Shown one piece after another: positions 15,799 through 25,250 of a stretch of 64,000 bases of DNA. The translations under genes and the position numbers were made by a program. The DNA lies in the NCBI RefSeq assembly GCF_900230225.1, contig NZ_OCNH01000002.1, forward strand, positions 1,212,793-1,276,792. Direction: 5' to 3'. Every line of letters begins with the position of its first letter. The stretch's first letter is position 1. The stretch comes from Spirosoma fluviale (GTDB taxonomy: Bacteria > Bacteroidota > Bacteroidia > Cytophagales > Spirosomataceae). The notes below the pieces were generated by a model. That model was not told where the DNA came from, did not search any database, and saw only the letters and a program-made list of their open reading frames with translations.

Positions 15799-17309
15799 CT
15801 ACTGAACCACCAACCGGTGTTGGCGGGTTTGCCCCCGCTCCTCCACCGTCAGTACATACACGCCCGCAGCCAGAGAGCCACTGGCTTTCAAGAGCAGGTT
15901 ACCCGACTGGAGGCCCATTTTCTGGAGGGGAATGGCCCTGCCCTGGGGGCTAAAAAAGCCCAGAATAGCTGTCTGAGGTTCATCCAGCCGAAGCACAAAC
16001 CCGGTTTCGTTGGCCACCGGGTTGGGGTAAACTCCGTAGGCTTCATCTCGAATGACTACTGAAACGGCGGGATAAACCGTGGCCTTGCCCGACAAATCCG
16101 TTTGGGTGAGCCGGTAGTACGAGGTGCCCGTGAAAGGCGTCTGGTCGGTGAACTGGTAGTGTTTGATGGCCTGACTGTTGGCGGCCTCGGCGGGGATTTG
16201 GCCCACGGTCTCGAAGTGAACAAGGTCTTTGCTGCGGTCGAGTTGAAAGCCTTTGTTATTGGTTTCCAGGGAGGTCGTCCAGGCCAGATCGACGGTGTGC
16301 TGGGTGGTGGCCGTAGCGGAGAAGGAGACCATGCTGACGGGCAGGGCGCCACTAGTATTGAGTCGGGCGATGCGGTTACGGCCCGTGCCGTTGTAGCCGG
16401 TAAACTGCCCCCCAATCAGGATCTTGCTATCCCCTGCACCGCTACACTCTGAACACCACTATTGGCCCCCGTGCCGGGGTTGAAGCCCGTGTCCAGACTG
16501 CCATCGGCGTTCAGGCGGGCGATGCGGTTGCGGCTCGTGCCGTTGTAGGTGCTAAATTCTCCTCCAATAAGGATCTTGCCATCCCCCTGCACCGCCACAC
16601 TAGCAACATTACTACTGGGGCCCGTGCCGGGGTTGAAGCCCGTGTCCAGACTGCCATCGGCGTTCAAGCGAGCGATATAGTTGCGCCCCGTGCCGTTGTA
16701 GGTGGTAAAGGTCCCTCCAATCAGGATCTTGCCATCCCCCTGCACCGCCATACTATAAACATTACTATTGGCTCCCGTGCCGGGGTTGAAGCCCGTGTCC
16801 AGACTGCCATCGGCGTTCAAGCGAGCGATATAGTTGCGCCCCGTGCCGTTGTAGGTGGTAAAGGTCCCTCCAATCAGGATCTTGCCATCCCCCTGCACCG
16901 CCACACTAGTAACAGTACTACTGGGGCCTGTGCCGGGATCGAAGCCCGTGTCCAGAGTGCCATCGGCGTTCAAGCGAGCGATATAGTTGCGGCCCGTGCC
17001 GTTGTAGGTGGTAAAGGTCCCTCCAATCAGGATCTTGCCGTTCCCCTGCACCACCATACTCTGAACAGTACTAGTGGTCCCATCCCCGTTGCCAAAGCCC
17101 ACATCGGTGGGGTTAAAGGTGGGGTCGATACTGCCATCCTGGGCCTTAGACAGACCCGTGCCGATCAGCAACAGGGCCAGCCAGCAGGTCAACCGCCGGA
17201 TAGTTCGTAGCCAGCCGGTGCCGCTCCCTGAGCGGGCCGGGGTTTGGGTGGTGAGTGGTTGGGGAGTGGATACTCCCCGCAAGCGGGCAGACTTTAGTGT
17301 TGGTTGCAT
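15799..17309 (-). pseudogene. T9SS-secreted delta-60 repeat protein gene, frameshifted in a G-run
   Basis: The start at 17309 gives a signal with TCWLALLLIGTGLSKAQ. Five repeats of about 56 residues follow (DGKILIGGTFTTYNGTGRNY, IARLNADGSLDTGFNPGTG), matching the delta-60 beta-propeller repeat. At 16431-16434 the codons for VQGDGKIL have only four G where the other repeats have five. Translation shifts and stops after SVAVQGIARS. The sixth repeat and the C-terminal module (MVSFSATATTQHTVDLAWTT to RLVVQ, T9SS tail YGVYPNPVANETGFVLRLDE) continue in another frame to 15799. With one G restored the gene would be open throughout. It could be a mutation, a phase-variable run or a sequencing error. 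Confidence 0.82.
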
Positions 17310-17843
17310 ATATGAGAGGTGAAGAAGAAATTGCCGATTCCCTTCTTTGTCGGATCATCGGGTATTCAGAATAACTGACCGGCTGCGACCGTCCGTAGCT
17401 GCGGTACAATACTATATTTTAAAGTAATTAAACCGATAAAAGTCAATGAGTTAAGGCCAAAATTTCCTTTTAACGCGGGGCCGCCCGGCGGTCGATTGAC
17501 TGAAATGAAAAGGCTGCGTGATAATTTCACTTTTTCGACCTTTACAAACGTTCCATCCGGGGTGGCGAACCACTTGCCGTTCGCGTAATCAACTTGGATG
17601 CCGTCGGACAGCCGATGCTGAGCGTTTTCACGAAACCTGCTGATTTAATGAGTTTGTTCTTAGGGTCCAGGTAATGCCGTCGAGACTGGTCATGACCCCG
17701 TTGCCTACCAGGGGGTATTGGGGCTCATAGTCAAAGTAGGCAGAACCCGTGCGCTGCCGGTTATGGCGCTAGCAGCAATAGGAGAAAATGTGGTCTCCTA
17801 AAAAGTCGTAAGTCGTTCAATGAACACAGTACCGTGTGCCGCC
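17310..17843 (-). other. Region of cassette debris between the delta-60 gene and the cupin gene
   Basis: No intact gene is present. At about 17640-17720 the reverse strand reads NGVMTSLDGITWTLRT, a leftover of the MTSPDGITWT repeat used in the genes at 12066 and 14314. From about 17620 down to 17375 a second open stretch without a start codon reads RLSDGIQVDYANGKWFATPD, whose family I do not recognise. Both suggest another lost cargo gene. Confidence 0.5.
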
Positions 17844-19169
17844 TTAGACCATCTTGCCAGATTCATCCCACTCCTTCTTCATTGTCTCTTTAAACTGGAT
17901 GAAATTCATGTCAGAGTTCGGTATAAACTGATCAATAGTGCCATCATCATACACAAAATCGAAGAACGGATAGTGACCACTATCTGCCTCATCATACATA
18001 TAGCACTGGATGGTGATGCACGGTTTTCCGCCTATTGCTGCATTGTTTTGTAGCTTATGGGTTTGGTTCAGCAGCGGACTGATCCAGGTTACTTCGTCCT
18101 TCACAAACGAAGCTTTGGCAAAGGGCACTACGTTTACCGAACGATCTGTGGAGTTAGGAGTAACAGTCTCGTTTGCCAGAAAGGGGAACAGTAATACGTT
18201 AATCTCTCCTGACAAAACCCGGATAATGGCATTGGCACCGGCGTGCTGGTGTATTGGCGAATGGCATTGCGGGGGCCAAATTTCCATTACAAATGGAATA
18301 CCCGGCGATTCTCCACCTGCGTTACCGAGAGTAATGCGGAGATAAACTGCTTTCGAATCTGACCCGAATTCGCCTGATTTATCCTTTAACGTCTTGTAGC
18401 ACCAGCCAGTCTCCGTTTCAATACTGTGCTTTATAGCATCACTGAAAGCAGGAAAGTCGGGGGTATCTAAAACAAAATTTTGGCCTGCCACAATATCATA
18501 CAGCTTTTGGCCTTCCGTCGAAAGCGCAGCCTTAGGCATTACCCTGTTAGCAGCCACATCTTCCATCGTAAGCGTGTCCGTATTCTTGACCACAAGCGGA
18601 ACTTCACCGACAACAGGATCGCGAAGCAGGCGCATCGGCTGCACAGAATGACTCACTAAAACTTGTGAAATATGCCAAAAACCCTTGGTTTTGGGCATAT
18701 TTTTCTGATAGCAGAATACTTGGGTCTCGAACCTTGCCTCCCCACGGCCAAAACGGATACTTACATAATTATTTTCTTTGTCAACGTTGCGGACATCAAG
18801 ACTAATCCAGTAGAATGCATAATCACTTTGCACTATACCGAAAGTATTGCTCTCCACAATCGCCCCTTCCACGTTCAGCCGTGTGGTTTCGCTGTCAATG
18901 TCAAGGTAAAAAAGCTCCCCGTTACTATCGGGGTCCGTTTCCTGATTTGTTGATAAGTCGGAAGTACGGAACGCGATACGAAGTGGCTGGATGGGCAGTA
19001 CCGGTTCTCCAACGCAGTCAGAAAAGCGTTGACTGGCTTTAAAGATGTACGTGCCCTGTCCCTCAATCAGTAAAGGAGTGGGCTCTGCAACATCGCCCTG
19101 CTCGCTGGTTTCCTGGACCTTAAAGACCTTTTCGCGGGGAATCTTGTACTGCGCGTTATAAGAAGACAT
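17844..19169 (-). CDS. Cupin protein related to cysteine dioxygenase
   Basis: The 441-residue protein has no signal peptide. The C-terminal half (about 230-441) resembles the cysteine dioxygenase cupin: HSPIHQHAGANAIIRVLSGE supplies the His-x-His pair (His307, His309), and His371 (NQTHKLQN) is the likely third ligand. The N-terminal 220 residues contain beta-strands but no family I recognise. Cysteine dioxygenases are about 200 residues, so this is a two-domain variant with unknown substrate. The gene sits 144 bp downstream of the AraC regulator on the same strand, within the same duplicated regulator-plus-cargo layout seen at 11436. Confidence 0.75.
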   Translation of the reverse strand: MSSYNAQYKIPREKVFKVQETSEQGDVAEPTPLLIEGQGTYIFKASQRFSDCVGEPVLPIQPLRIAFRTSDLSTNQETDPDSNGELFYLDIDSETTRLNVEGAIVESNTFGIVQSDYAFYWISLDVRNVDKENNYVSIRFGRGEARFETQVFCYQKNMPKTKGFWHISQVLVSHSVQPMRLLRDPVVGEVPLVVKNTDTLTMEDVAANRVMPKAALSTEGQKLYDIVAGQNFVLDTPDFPAFSDAIKHSIETETGWCYKTLKDKSGEFGSDSKAVYLRITLGNAGGESPGIPFVMEIWPPQCHSPIHQHAGANAIIRVLSGEINVLLFPFLANETVTPNSTDRSVNVVPFAKASFVKDEVTWISPLLNQTHKLQNNAAIGGKPCITIQCYMYDEADSGHYPFFDFVYDDGTIDQFIPNSDMNFIQFKETMKKEWDESGKMV

Positions 19170-19204
19170 GTAGGAATGGAAAAAAATAGATAAACACTAC
19201 TTAG

Positions 19205-19313
19205 AAGCACCTAGGTAAATGTTTCCCCAAAGAACAGGCTTTAAAAACAAAGACTCCGTCATATTTGGGCCACCTTTCCAGAATAGATAAATTAAATGGC
19301 AAATAGTGTTGCG
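19205..19313 (-). repeat. Partner of the duplicated region at 11436-11562
   Basis: The segment between the AraC stop and the cupin start is repeated upstream of the collagen-like gene. Shared landmarks are AGACTCCGTCATATTTGGGC, CCAGAATAGAT and ATGGCAAATAGTGTTG. Conservation across two different cargo genes suggests a promoter or operator for the AraC protein. Confidence 0.7.
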
Positions 19314-19721
19314 TTAGGTTCGGGTGGCCATGTACTCAGTAGGCGTTTGCTGGTAGTACTGCCGGAAAACAGTAGTGAGATGTGAGGGTGAGCTGAAGCC
19401 CGTCCGGTAAGCCGTTTCGGTTATGGTATGGCCTGCACGCAGCAACTCGACGACTTTCCGCAGGCGACACTGCCGGATCAATTCAACAGGCGTTAGCTGA
19501 ATGTGGCTCTTCACCCGTCGGTACAGCGTTCTCCGGGGCATACCCAGTTGGACTGCCAGCCAGTCGACATTGACCACGGCTACGGAGTGATCCAGGTACT
19601 TGTCCAGCAGACAATAAATCTGGTCGATAAAGGCAGACTGGTTTCGGTGCAACTTTGTGGACACAGCAAGCCAATTATTCCGCTTCCCAGACGGAATATC
19701 TGTATGGTGTAAACTCGTCAT
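19314..19721 (-). CDS. Short AraC-family transcriptional regulator
   Basis: The 135-residue protein consists almost only of the AraC/XylS DNA-binding domain (about 35-132). The first helix-turn-helix includes VDWLAVQLGMPRRTLYRRVK. The second includes ITETAYRTGFSSPSHLTTVF and ends RQYYQQTPTEYM. No sensing domain is present, so it may respond to a partner or act constitutively. A truncated duplicate of its 3' end lies at 11563-11650, and the DNA after both is shared. It probably controls the downstream cupin gene and possibly the secreted-protein cassettes. Confidence 0.88.
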   Translation of the reverse strand: MTSLHHTDIPSGKRNNWLAVSTKLHRNQSAFIDQIYCLLDKYLDHSVAVVNVDWLAVQLGMPRRTLYRRVKSHIQLTPVELIRQCRLRKVVELLRAGHTITETAYRTGFSSPSHLTTVFRQYYQQTPTEYMATRT

Positions 19722-20050
19722 TAACTAGAGAGGTGTGGTAGTAAATCGCCTTTCGCTGAACGTTGATACTAAATACCCAAGTAGGAAAGGGAGCCAACAC
19801 GAGCTGAGAACAGCCAGCAGGCGGACTACTTAACTTTTAGATGGTTCAAAGGTAGCTTATTGTCACTCGTTTAGTCTGTCATATTTGAGACAGATCATAT
19901 CAAGTTTAAGCCACTTATTTGATTTTAGTGATAATTATATAGCATATTATTAATTTATCGTTTACTTATTATAAAGTAGGTAGGTGTTTAGTAGTAAAAT
20001 CTTTAAAGACGGGTTTGAAATGAAGTACCATCTTAAACCTGTTTCACGAA
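19722..20050. other. AT-rich intergenic region
   Basis: This stretch upstream of the AraC gene is strongly AT-rich around 19900-19990. It holds no supported gene or clear inverted repeat. It presumably contains the AraC promoter. Confidence 0.5.
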
Positions 20051-20500
20051 CTATTTAAGATAACGATAGGCTATATACGCAATGCCTTGCTGCAATGGGC
20101 CGCTTGCCGTGGACCGATACGAGTGAAGCACCTTTACTAACTGAAAGGCTAAATGATTAATACCATAATGGAAGGTGCGAGCAAATAACCCCAGCATTAC
20201 CAACGTCCCTCCCCAGCCTGCCCAAGCCGGTTCTCGTTGCCCAACCAATTTCGCTAAAGGACTATCGCTGGACACAAGAGGATATTACCAGCCAGAAAAA
20301 GACTATAAGCCGTCGTCACTTGAGTAAGTAATTGGTCAAACGCTTTAAGTTGTTGGGAAAGAAGAACTCAAATTGGACCAGTAAGACTTGGGCAAGAAGT
20401 AGGAGCAGTGGCGCGATAATCATGGAAGTACCTACGATCCAACGACCAGGAAACCAAAATGGAGTGGCTTCGATGGAAGCGAGGCATTAGCCTACAAATG
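20051..20500 (-). pseudogene. Degenerate gene for a small membrane protein
   Basis: Successive reverse frames join into one membrane-protein-like sequence. From about 20490 one frame reads ATPFWFPGRWIVGTSMIIAP then LLLLLAQVLLVQFEFFFPN. Near 20340 the frame changes to DQLLTQVTTAYSLFLAGNIL. Near 20280 it changes again to SPLAKLVGQREPAWAGWGG and runs to LQQGIAYIAYRYLK and a stop at 20051. At least two frameshifts are needed and no start codon is evident. The hydrophobic stretches suggest three or four membrane helices. The family is not recognised. Confidence 0.45.
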
Positions 20501-20828
20501 CGCTACAATGACCTTCTATTTTTAAACCCACAGATTACATAGGTCATTAACCTAATAGCCTGGCGGTTGTAAAACTCGACATGAGGAATCTATCATACAA
20601 TAATTTTTCATAGCTGTATAGCTCAATCAGCTGCATATGGATGAGGGGTAGCTAAAACTAATTGATAGTAAGTTGGTTCATCTCTTCGTGTGTGAGGGTT
20701 CAGTGTAGGGCGGAAGGGACGGTACCCACCAACCAATGCCATTTTAGGATGCTGACCTTAGTAGGTTCTTTATCCCTTTTCCAGAACGGCTGCTGTCCTC
20801 ATTTAAAGCAAGAAAACGACTACGATCG

Positions 20829-21233
20829 ATGAAGAGACGCCGTCCTGACTCTCCAAAAACTCAGCCGTCCCTATCCGGAAAGGAACGTGAGCCGTCCCAC
20901 CAATTGGATTTACTCGTTCATGACCTGCGCAACTGCATCAGCGCCATTCGTTTTGCTCAGTACTTTCTCGATGACAAGCTTAGTTTAAGTCCCCATCAAC
21001 TAGCGGCCTACCAGGCGGTCTTAAGGAGTAACCTGAGCCAGGCCACCGGATTGATGGACCAGTTCCTGCAGGCAGCGCCCGTCCCCAGCAAACAAGCGAT
21101 TGCTACGGCTCCATCCCGGACAGCGTTACTAAAGCATCTGTCTGGCCAGTTGCCTCAAGTAGTTGATTCGGAGAGTGCCGATCAGTTAGCCCACCTCAAA
21201 AAGTTGGTCGAAATTGGTCTTCAAGGTGGCTGA
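20829..21233 (+). CDS. Orphan histidine-kinase dimerisation-domain protein without an ATPase domain
   Basis: The 134-residue product contains an H-box (LVHDLRNCISAIRFAQYFLD, residues about 29-48), followed by a second helix (YQAVLRSNLSQATGLMDQFLQ). This forms the four-helix-bundle half of a HisKA domain. No HATPase N or G boxes follow before the stop. It could be phosphorylated in trans, act as a phosphotransfer protein, or be the stump of a truncated kinase. No cognate regulator is adjacent. Confidence 0.65.
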   Translation: MKRRRPDSPKTQPSLSGKEREPSHQLDLLVHDLRNCISAIRFAQYFLDDKLSLSPHQLAAYQAVLRSNLSQATGLMDQFLQAAPVPSKQAIATAPSRTALLKHLSGQLPQVVDSESADQLAHLKKLVEIGLQGG

Positions 21234-21521
21234 GCCGAGGGATCAACTGATTGCCTGGCGTTTATGCCTCTGACAAGGCGGTTGCTTCCGGGGTTATGTC
21301 GAAACCCATATGGGCTTGCTCCCACTTTTTCTAGGGTGTCGTGAAACCAATTGAGCGTTAGGTTGTGTGGGACTACTTAAGCCGCGCTGGCGGGTACAGC
21401 CACTGGTCCCGGCACAGCCTGCCGCTGCGGGGGAACCGGGCTTAATGGTACGGGTAAGATAATCGTCCCACAAAACGCTCTTTTAGGAATCGTCTGAAAG
21501 CCAAAAAATTAAGCTGAAGAC

Positions 21522-21743
21522 CTATATATCCAGCAAGCCTCGTTCGCTATATACATTCTCTTCTTTCAATAGCGCATCGACTTGCCTGTCAAGTTTGGGC
21601 AAGTACAGGGCCTGGATATAAACAACATCCACCGGATTGAAGGAGACCCCCCCGGCTAACTCGTAGCCACTCGACAACCGATCCACGACTTGCGATTCGA
21701 GCAGTTCCAGAGTCTCGGCGGCTTCAACGACATATAACTTCAT
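21522..21743 (-). CDS. DUF1737 domain protein
   Basis: The 73-residue protein matches DUF1737. A short strand (KLYVVEA) is followed by a helix ending VVDRLSSGYELAGGVSFNP, then a strand with YIQALYLPKL. The domain is small, cytoplasmic and of unknown function, and occurs alone in many bacteria. The acidic C-terminal tail (KEENVYSERGLLDI) extends beyond the usual domain. Neighbouring DNA shows no operon partner. Confidence 0.75.
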   Translation of the reverse strand: MKLYVVEAAETLELLESQVVDRLSSGYELAGGVSFNPVDVVYIQALYLPKLDRQVDALLKEENVYSERGLLDI

Positions 21744-22764
21744 AGTAGTAAGAATTTGGTCAATAGGCTGGCCCTGCTAAGAGCTGACCTGTATGTACTA
21801 CTAACTACTTGACTTATTAGTTTTCAATTGCGCTGTAATCACATCTTTATTACCCTTCACGTACCCCTCTGCATACAGTGATCGCCTGCCTGAAAATCTC
21901 AACATACCCTTCTGAGTGAGCCATATCAGACTCCTAAATGTTTAACTTAAAGGGCATTTATTTGAAAAGCTTGTTTTAATAACTTTCAACGATTATCCCT
22001 GGCATACACCCTACTAGCACCTCGGTCTTGACAGTTCGAAGCTAAGTGGGTACTTTTTAGTAGGGCTGCTATTAAAAAGCGAACCCGCCAGACGTGATGT
22101 CAGTAATGACAGGCTTATCAGCCATAAGGCGTCCCTATACCTAATAAGGTAGCTGAGAACCAAAATCGACAGTGCCGGAAAAAGACAACGTGACCATTGG
22201 AAAACTAGTAGTCTATTGAGTGATATTGTCGTACGGTGTAAATTCAAAGACTGATTTCTCTGGCCGGAAATAAACAAAACGGTTGATCAGGAGGGGTGAC
22301 CTTCAATGTATAGTCGATTGAATGTCGATTGAAAATCAGCTGTATGGCTTACCGTAAATGAGAACGCTCCCTTATAAAGACTTGCAAAAAAAGTAAGTTT
22401 ACTTTCGCTATCTGGTACATTGGCCGGGCCGCCCCGTTGGTAGTGGGAAACCTCTGAACAGTGATAAAAAACCCGTGTCTCTTTAGATTATATATTTTTG
22501 ATCATATGTGATACAGTGACTGAAAAGAATTCGTATATACTGCCCAGGGCGGATCTTTAGACCTGGTGGGGTGACTTGCGGATGATTATATATAGTTAGA
22601 TTATGAGCCGCTTACTAACCAACTCAAGGCAGCGCACCAGCAGAGCCAGGGCCAGTTTGTTACAGGACTAGATACCTTCACCCTAAGGCAACCCCGGTTG
22701 GTCAACTTGGGGCCCAGGACTGGCCCAGCTAGTGTATGCTCACCAAACCTGATTTTTAAACCCT
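21744..22764. other. About 1 kb without a supported gene
   Basis: Reading frames here are short, lack family resemblance and change composition along their length. A near-tandem GTCGATTGAATGTCGATTGA lies at about 22313-22332. A weak resemblance to the dispersed element (GAACGCTCCCTTATAAAG) is at about 22362. The last 200 bp must contain the promoter of the kinase at 22765. Confidence 0.5.
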
Positions 22765-24993
22765 ATGATCCACTTACAGCAGGAATTTTACCAAGCTCAA
22801 CGGGCCAGTGAACCCCTCTTCGATTTCATCCAGCGCTATGCCCTGGAAGGCGCATGGTACTGGGATCTGGAAAACCCCAACCACCGCTGGCTCAATGCCA
22901 AGTGCTACGCCCTGCTGGGCTACGGACCCGATGAGCGGCCCGACTGGCGCGAACTGATTCATCCCGACGATCGCCGAGCGGCAACCCAGCCTATCCCGGA
23001 CAAATTCGATCCCGCCAACCAGGCACCGGAGGTGTCCCTGCGCTACCTCCACCGGGATCAGCGCGTGGTGCTGGTCACCTACCGCCCCTGGATCGTGCGC
23101 AACCGGCAGGGGGCACCCACTCGACTCGTCGGCGCGCAGACTTTGGTTACCTACGCGGTCGCTCCAAGACTGCTGACCCCTGAGCAACACAGTATATTCC
23201 AGGGGATTCTGGCGAACCAGTCGGTATACATAATGAAAACGAATCTGGCGGGTCAGTACACTTTCATGAATGAGTACTTCAGCCAGGTATTCGAAGGCCA
23301 GCCGCGGGAGCTGCTGGGCACCCTGGCTCTGGATTCCATCTACGCCGATGATCACGGGGCCTGTATCGAAGCGGTTACCCGGTGCCTCTACCAGCCCGGC
23401 CAGGTCTGCCAGGTGCGGCTCCGCAAACCCCTCCCCCAGGGGGGACTCCGCCATACCCAATGGGAATTTATCGCCCAGACCTCGGCCCTGAGTCAGGCCA
23501 CCGAACTGCTCTGTATTGGCTACGACGTGACCGAAAAAGTCCAGCTCCGAAACGATCTGAGCCGGGTGATGAGCACCACCCGGGAGGCCCTGGTGAGCCT
23601 GGCCCCGGACGGACGGCTGCGCTACGTGGCCCCCAGCTGGGCCAGGCTCTACGGGTACAGCTCCGACGAAATGGCCGGCCAGGCTTTCGCGGCCTTGGTC
23701 CATGCCGAGGACCGGGGGCACTGGGCGTCGGCCCTGGGGGCGGTGATCGAGGGGGGCACCGGGCTTACCCTGGATTTACGGATCCACCACCAGAACGGCA
23801 GCTGGGTCTGGAGTGCGGCCCAAATCAGCATCGATGGGCTGGGGGAGGAGCTCTTTATCACCTGCTCTGACATTACCGAGCGCAAGCGGGCCCAGCAGGC
23901 CGAGCTGGAGAGTGAACTGCGCTTTCGGGACCTGGCCGACAATGTGCAGGAGATCTACTGGATTCGCCATCTGCACGAGCCCCGGTTTTTGTACCTGAAC
24001 CCGGCCTACGAGACCTTCAGCGGGTTGAGCTTGCAAAGCGTCTACGAGGACCCCCTTTCTTTCCTGGATTGTGTCGTCGAGGAGGATCGCCCCCTGGTAG
24101 GGCAGGCCTTAATGGGTCCGGCCCCCCACGGCAGCATTCGCTTCCGGATCCGCCACCGGGCGGGCCGCCTGTACTGGATGGAGACCCGGCTCTTTTTGCT
24201 CGAAAATGAGCAGGGCATCCCCCTCCGGCGCATCGGAGTGGCGACCGATATCACCACCCTGATCGAAAAGGAGCAGCTGCTGACTCAATCGCTGGCCAAC
24301 GAGAAAACCTTGAATCGGCTGAAGTCGCAGTTTATCTCGACGGCCTCCCACGAATTCCGCACGCCCCTAATGGTGATCAGTTCGAGTGCGGAGCTGGTGA
24401 AACACTACGCGAGCCTGGAGGCTGCCCCTCCGGCCACCACCCTGATTCGTAAGCATGCCGATACGATTTATCAGCAGTCGTTATCCCTCAGTGAGCTGAT
24501 CGACGATACCTTGACGCTGAGTAAAATCGAGGAAGGTCAACTGGTGGTTCATCTGGAAGCGACTGACCTGGTGGTCCTGAGTGAGTCGTTGATCAGCCTG
24601 AGCTTTGCGGATCGGGCTGATCGTCGGCAGGTAACGGTGCGGGTGGTAGGCTCTGCGGTGGGCGTTTTTGTGGATAAAAAGCTGCTGGGTCATGTGCTGA
24701 CCAATTTGCTCTCGAATGCCTTCAAGTTCTCGTCGACCAATCCGGTCCTGACCCTGCGGTATGAGCCGTCGGTGGTTACGCTGTCGGTCAGCGACGAGGG
24801 AATCGGCATCCCCGAAGCGGACCGGCCCTTTCTATTCGGTAAATTCTTCCGGGCCAGTAATGCGGGTCACATTCCGGGAACGGGTCTTGGCTTGTCAATC
24901 TGTCGGGAGTACATGCGCCTGCAGGGGGGAGAGCTGGAACTGGAGAGCAGAGTGGGGCGGGGCAGCGTTTTTACCGTCAGCCTGTCGCTCTAG
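22765..24993 (+). CDS. Soluble multi-PAS sensor histidine kinase
   Basis: The 742-residue protein has no membrane segment. Four PAS domains lie at about 18-130, 142-257, 262-376 and 384-498; several keep the PAS_3 style (WYWDLENPNHRWLNAK, YGYSSDEMAGQ, DITERKRAQQ). HisKA has His529 (STASHEFRTPLMVISSSAEL). The HATPase shows NLLSNAFKFSS, DEGIGIP, FGKFFRAS and GTGLGLSI. The catalytic half is closely similar to those of the kinases at 53015-55015 and 59671-61800, so these are paralogues. No response regulator is adjacent. The gene is notably GC-rich compared with the flanking DNA. Confidence 0.95.
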   Translation: MIHLQQEFYQAQRASEPLFDFIQRYALEGAWYWDLENPNHRWLNAKCYALLGYGPDERPDWRELIHPDDRRAATQPIPDKFDPANQAPEVSLRYLHRDQRVVLVTYRPWIVRNRQGAPTRLVGAQTLVTYAVAPRLLTPEQHSIFQGILANQSVYIMKTNLAGQYTFMNEYFSQVFEGQPRELLGTLALDSIYADDHGACIEAVTRCLYQPGQVCQVRLRKPLPQGGLRHTQWEFIAQTSALSQATELLCIGYDVTEKVQLRNDLSRVMSTTREALVSLAPDGRLRYVAPSWARLYGYSSDEMAGQAFAALVHAEDRGHWASALGAVIEGGTGLTLDLRIHHQNGSWVWSAAQISIDGLGEELFITCSDITERKRAQQAELESELRFRDLADNVQEIYWIRHLHEPRFLYLNPAYETFSGLSLQSVYEDPLSFLDCVVEEDRPLVGQALMGPAPHGSIRFRIRHRAGRLYWMETRLFLLENEQGIPLRRIGVATDITTLIEKEQLLTQSLANEKTLNRLKSQFISTASHEFRTPLMVISSSAELVKHYASLEAAPPATTLIRKHADTIYQQSLSLSELIDDTLTLSKIEEGQLVVHLEATDLVVLSESLISLSFADRADRRQVTVRVVGSAVGVFVDKKLLGHVLTNLLSNAFKFSSTNPVLTLRYEPSVVTLSVSDEGIGIPEADRPFLFGKFFRASNAGHIPGTGLGLSICREYMRLQGGELELESRVGRGSVFTVSLSL

Positions 24994-25250
24994 TAAGGTC
25001 ATTGGGCCCACGGGGGCTTTCTTTGAGAACTCGCGTTTACTCGTTGCTCATATTCACTCAAGTAACGGCATTCGGATGTATGACGAGGGGGGCGGGTAAG
25101 CAACCATCGACTGAGTTCAAAAAGCTAAATTTATCTATAGCTAAACAACCGGCATTCAGTGCTCGTCGATAAGAAATGTCAATGTAGGGGGGCAAGTAGA
25201 TGCGCGAGCTTGTTCCAAACGAGTTTCCGTTTTCCGGGCAACGTATAGAC

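Noticed and set aside
16440-17060. Tandem repeats of about 168 bp
   Set aside because: They encode the delta-60 repeats of the gene at 15799-17309 and need no separate explanation.
21330-21480. GC-rich stretch whose reverse strand reads a Pro/Val-rich peptide ending VAVPASAA
   Set aside because: There is no start codon in that frame and no recognisable domain; base composition alone is not enough.
22014-22277. Minus-strand frame of 87 residues with hydrophobic stretches
   Set aside because: No family resemblance, no convincing signal or upstream element, and the region looks non-coding; I cannot support it as a gene.
22600-22764. Open frame leading into the kinase at 22765 (LKAAHQQSQGQF type)
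   Set aside because: It is not continuous with the kinase frame and shows no family match; treated as spacer.
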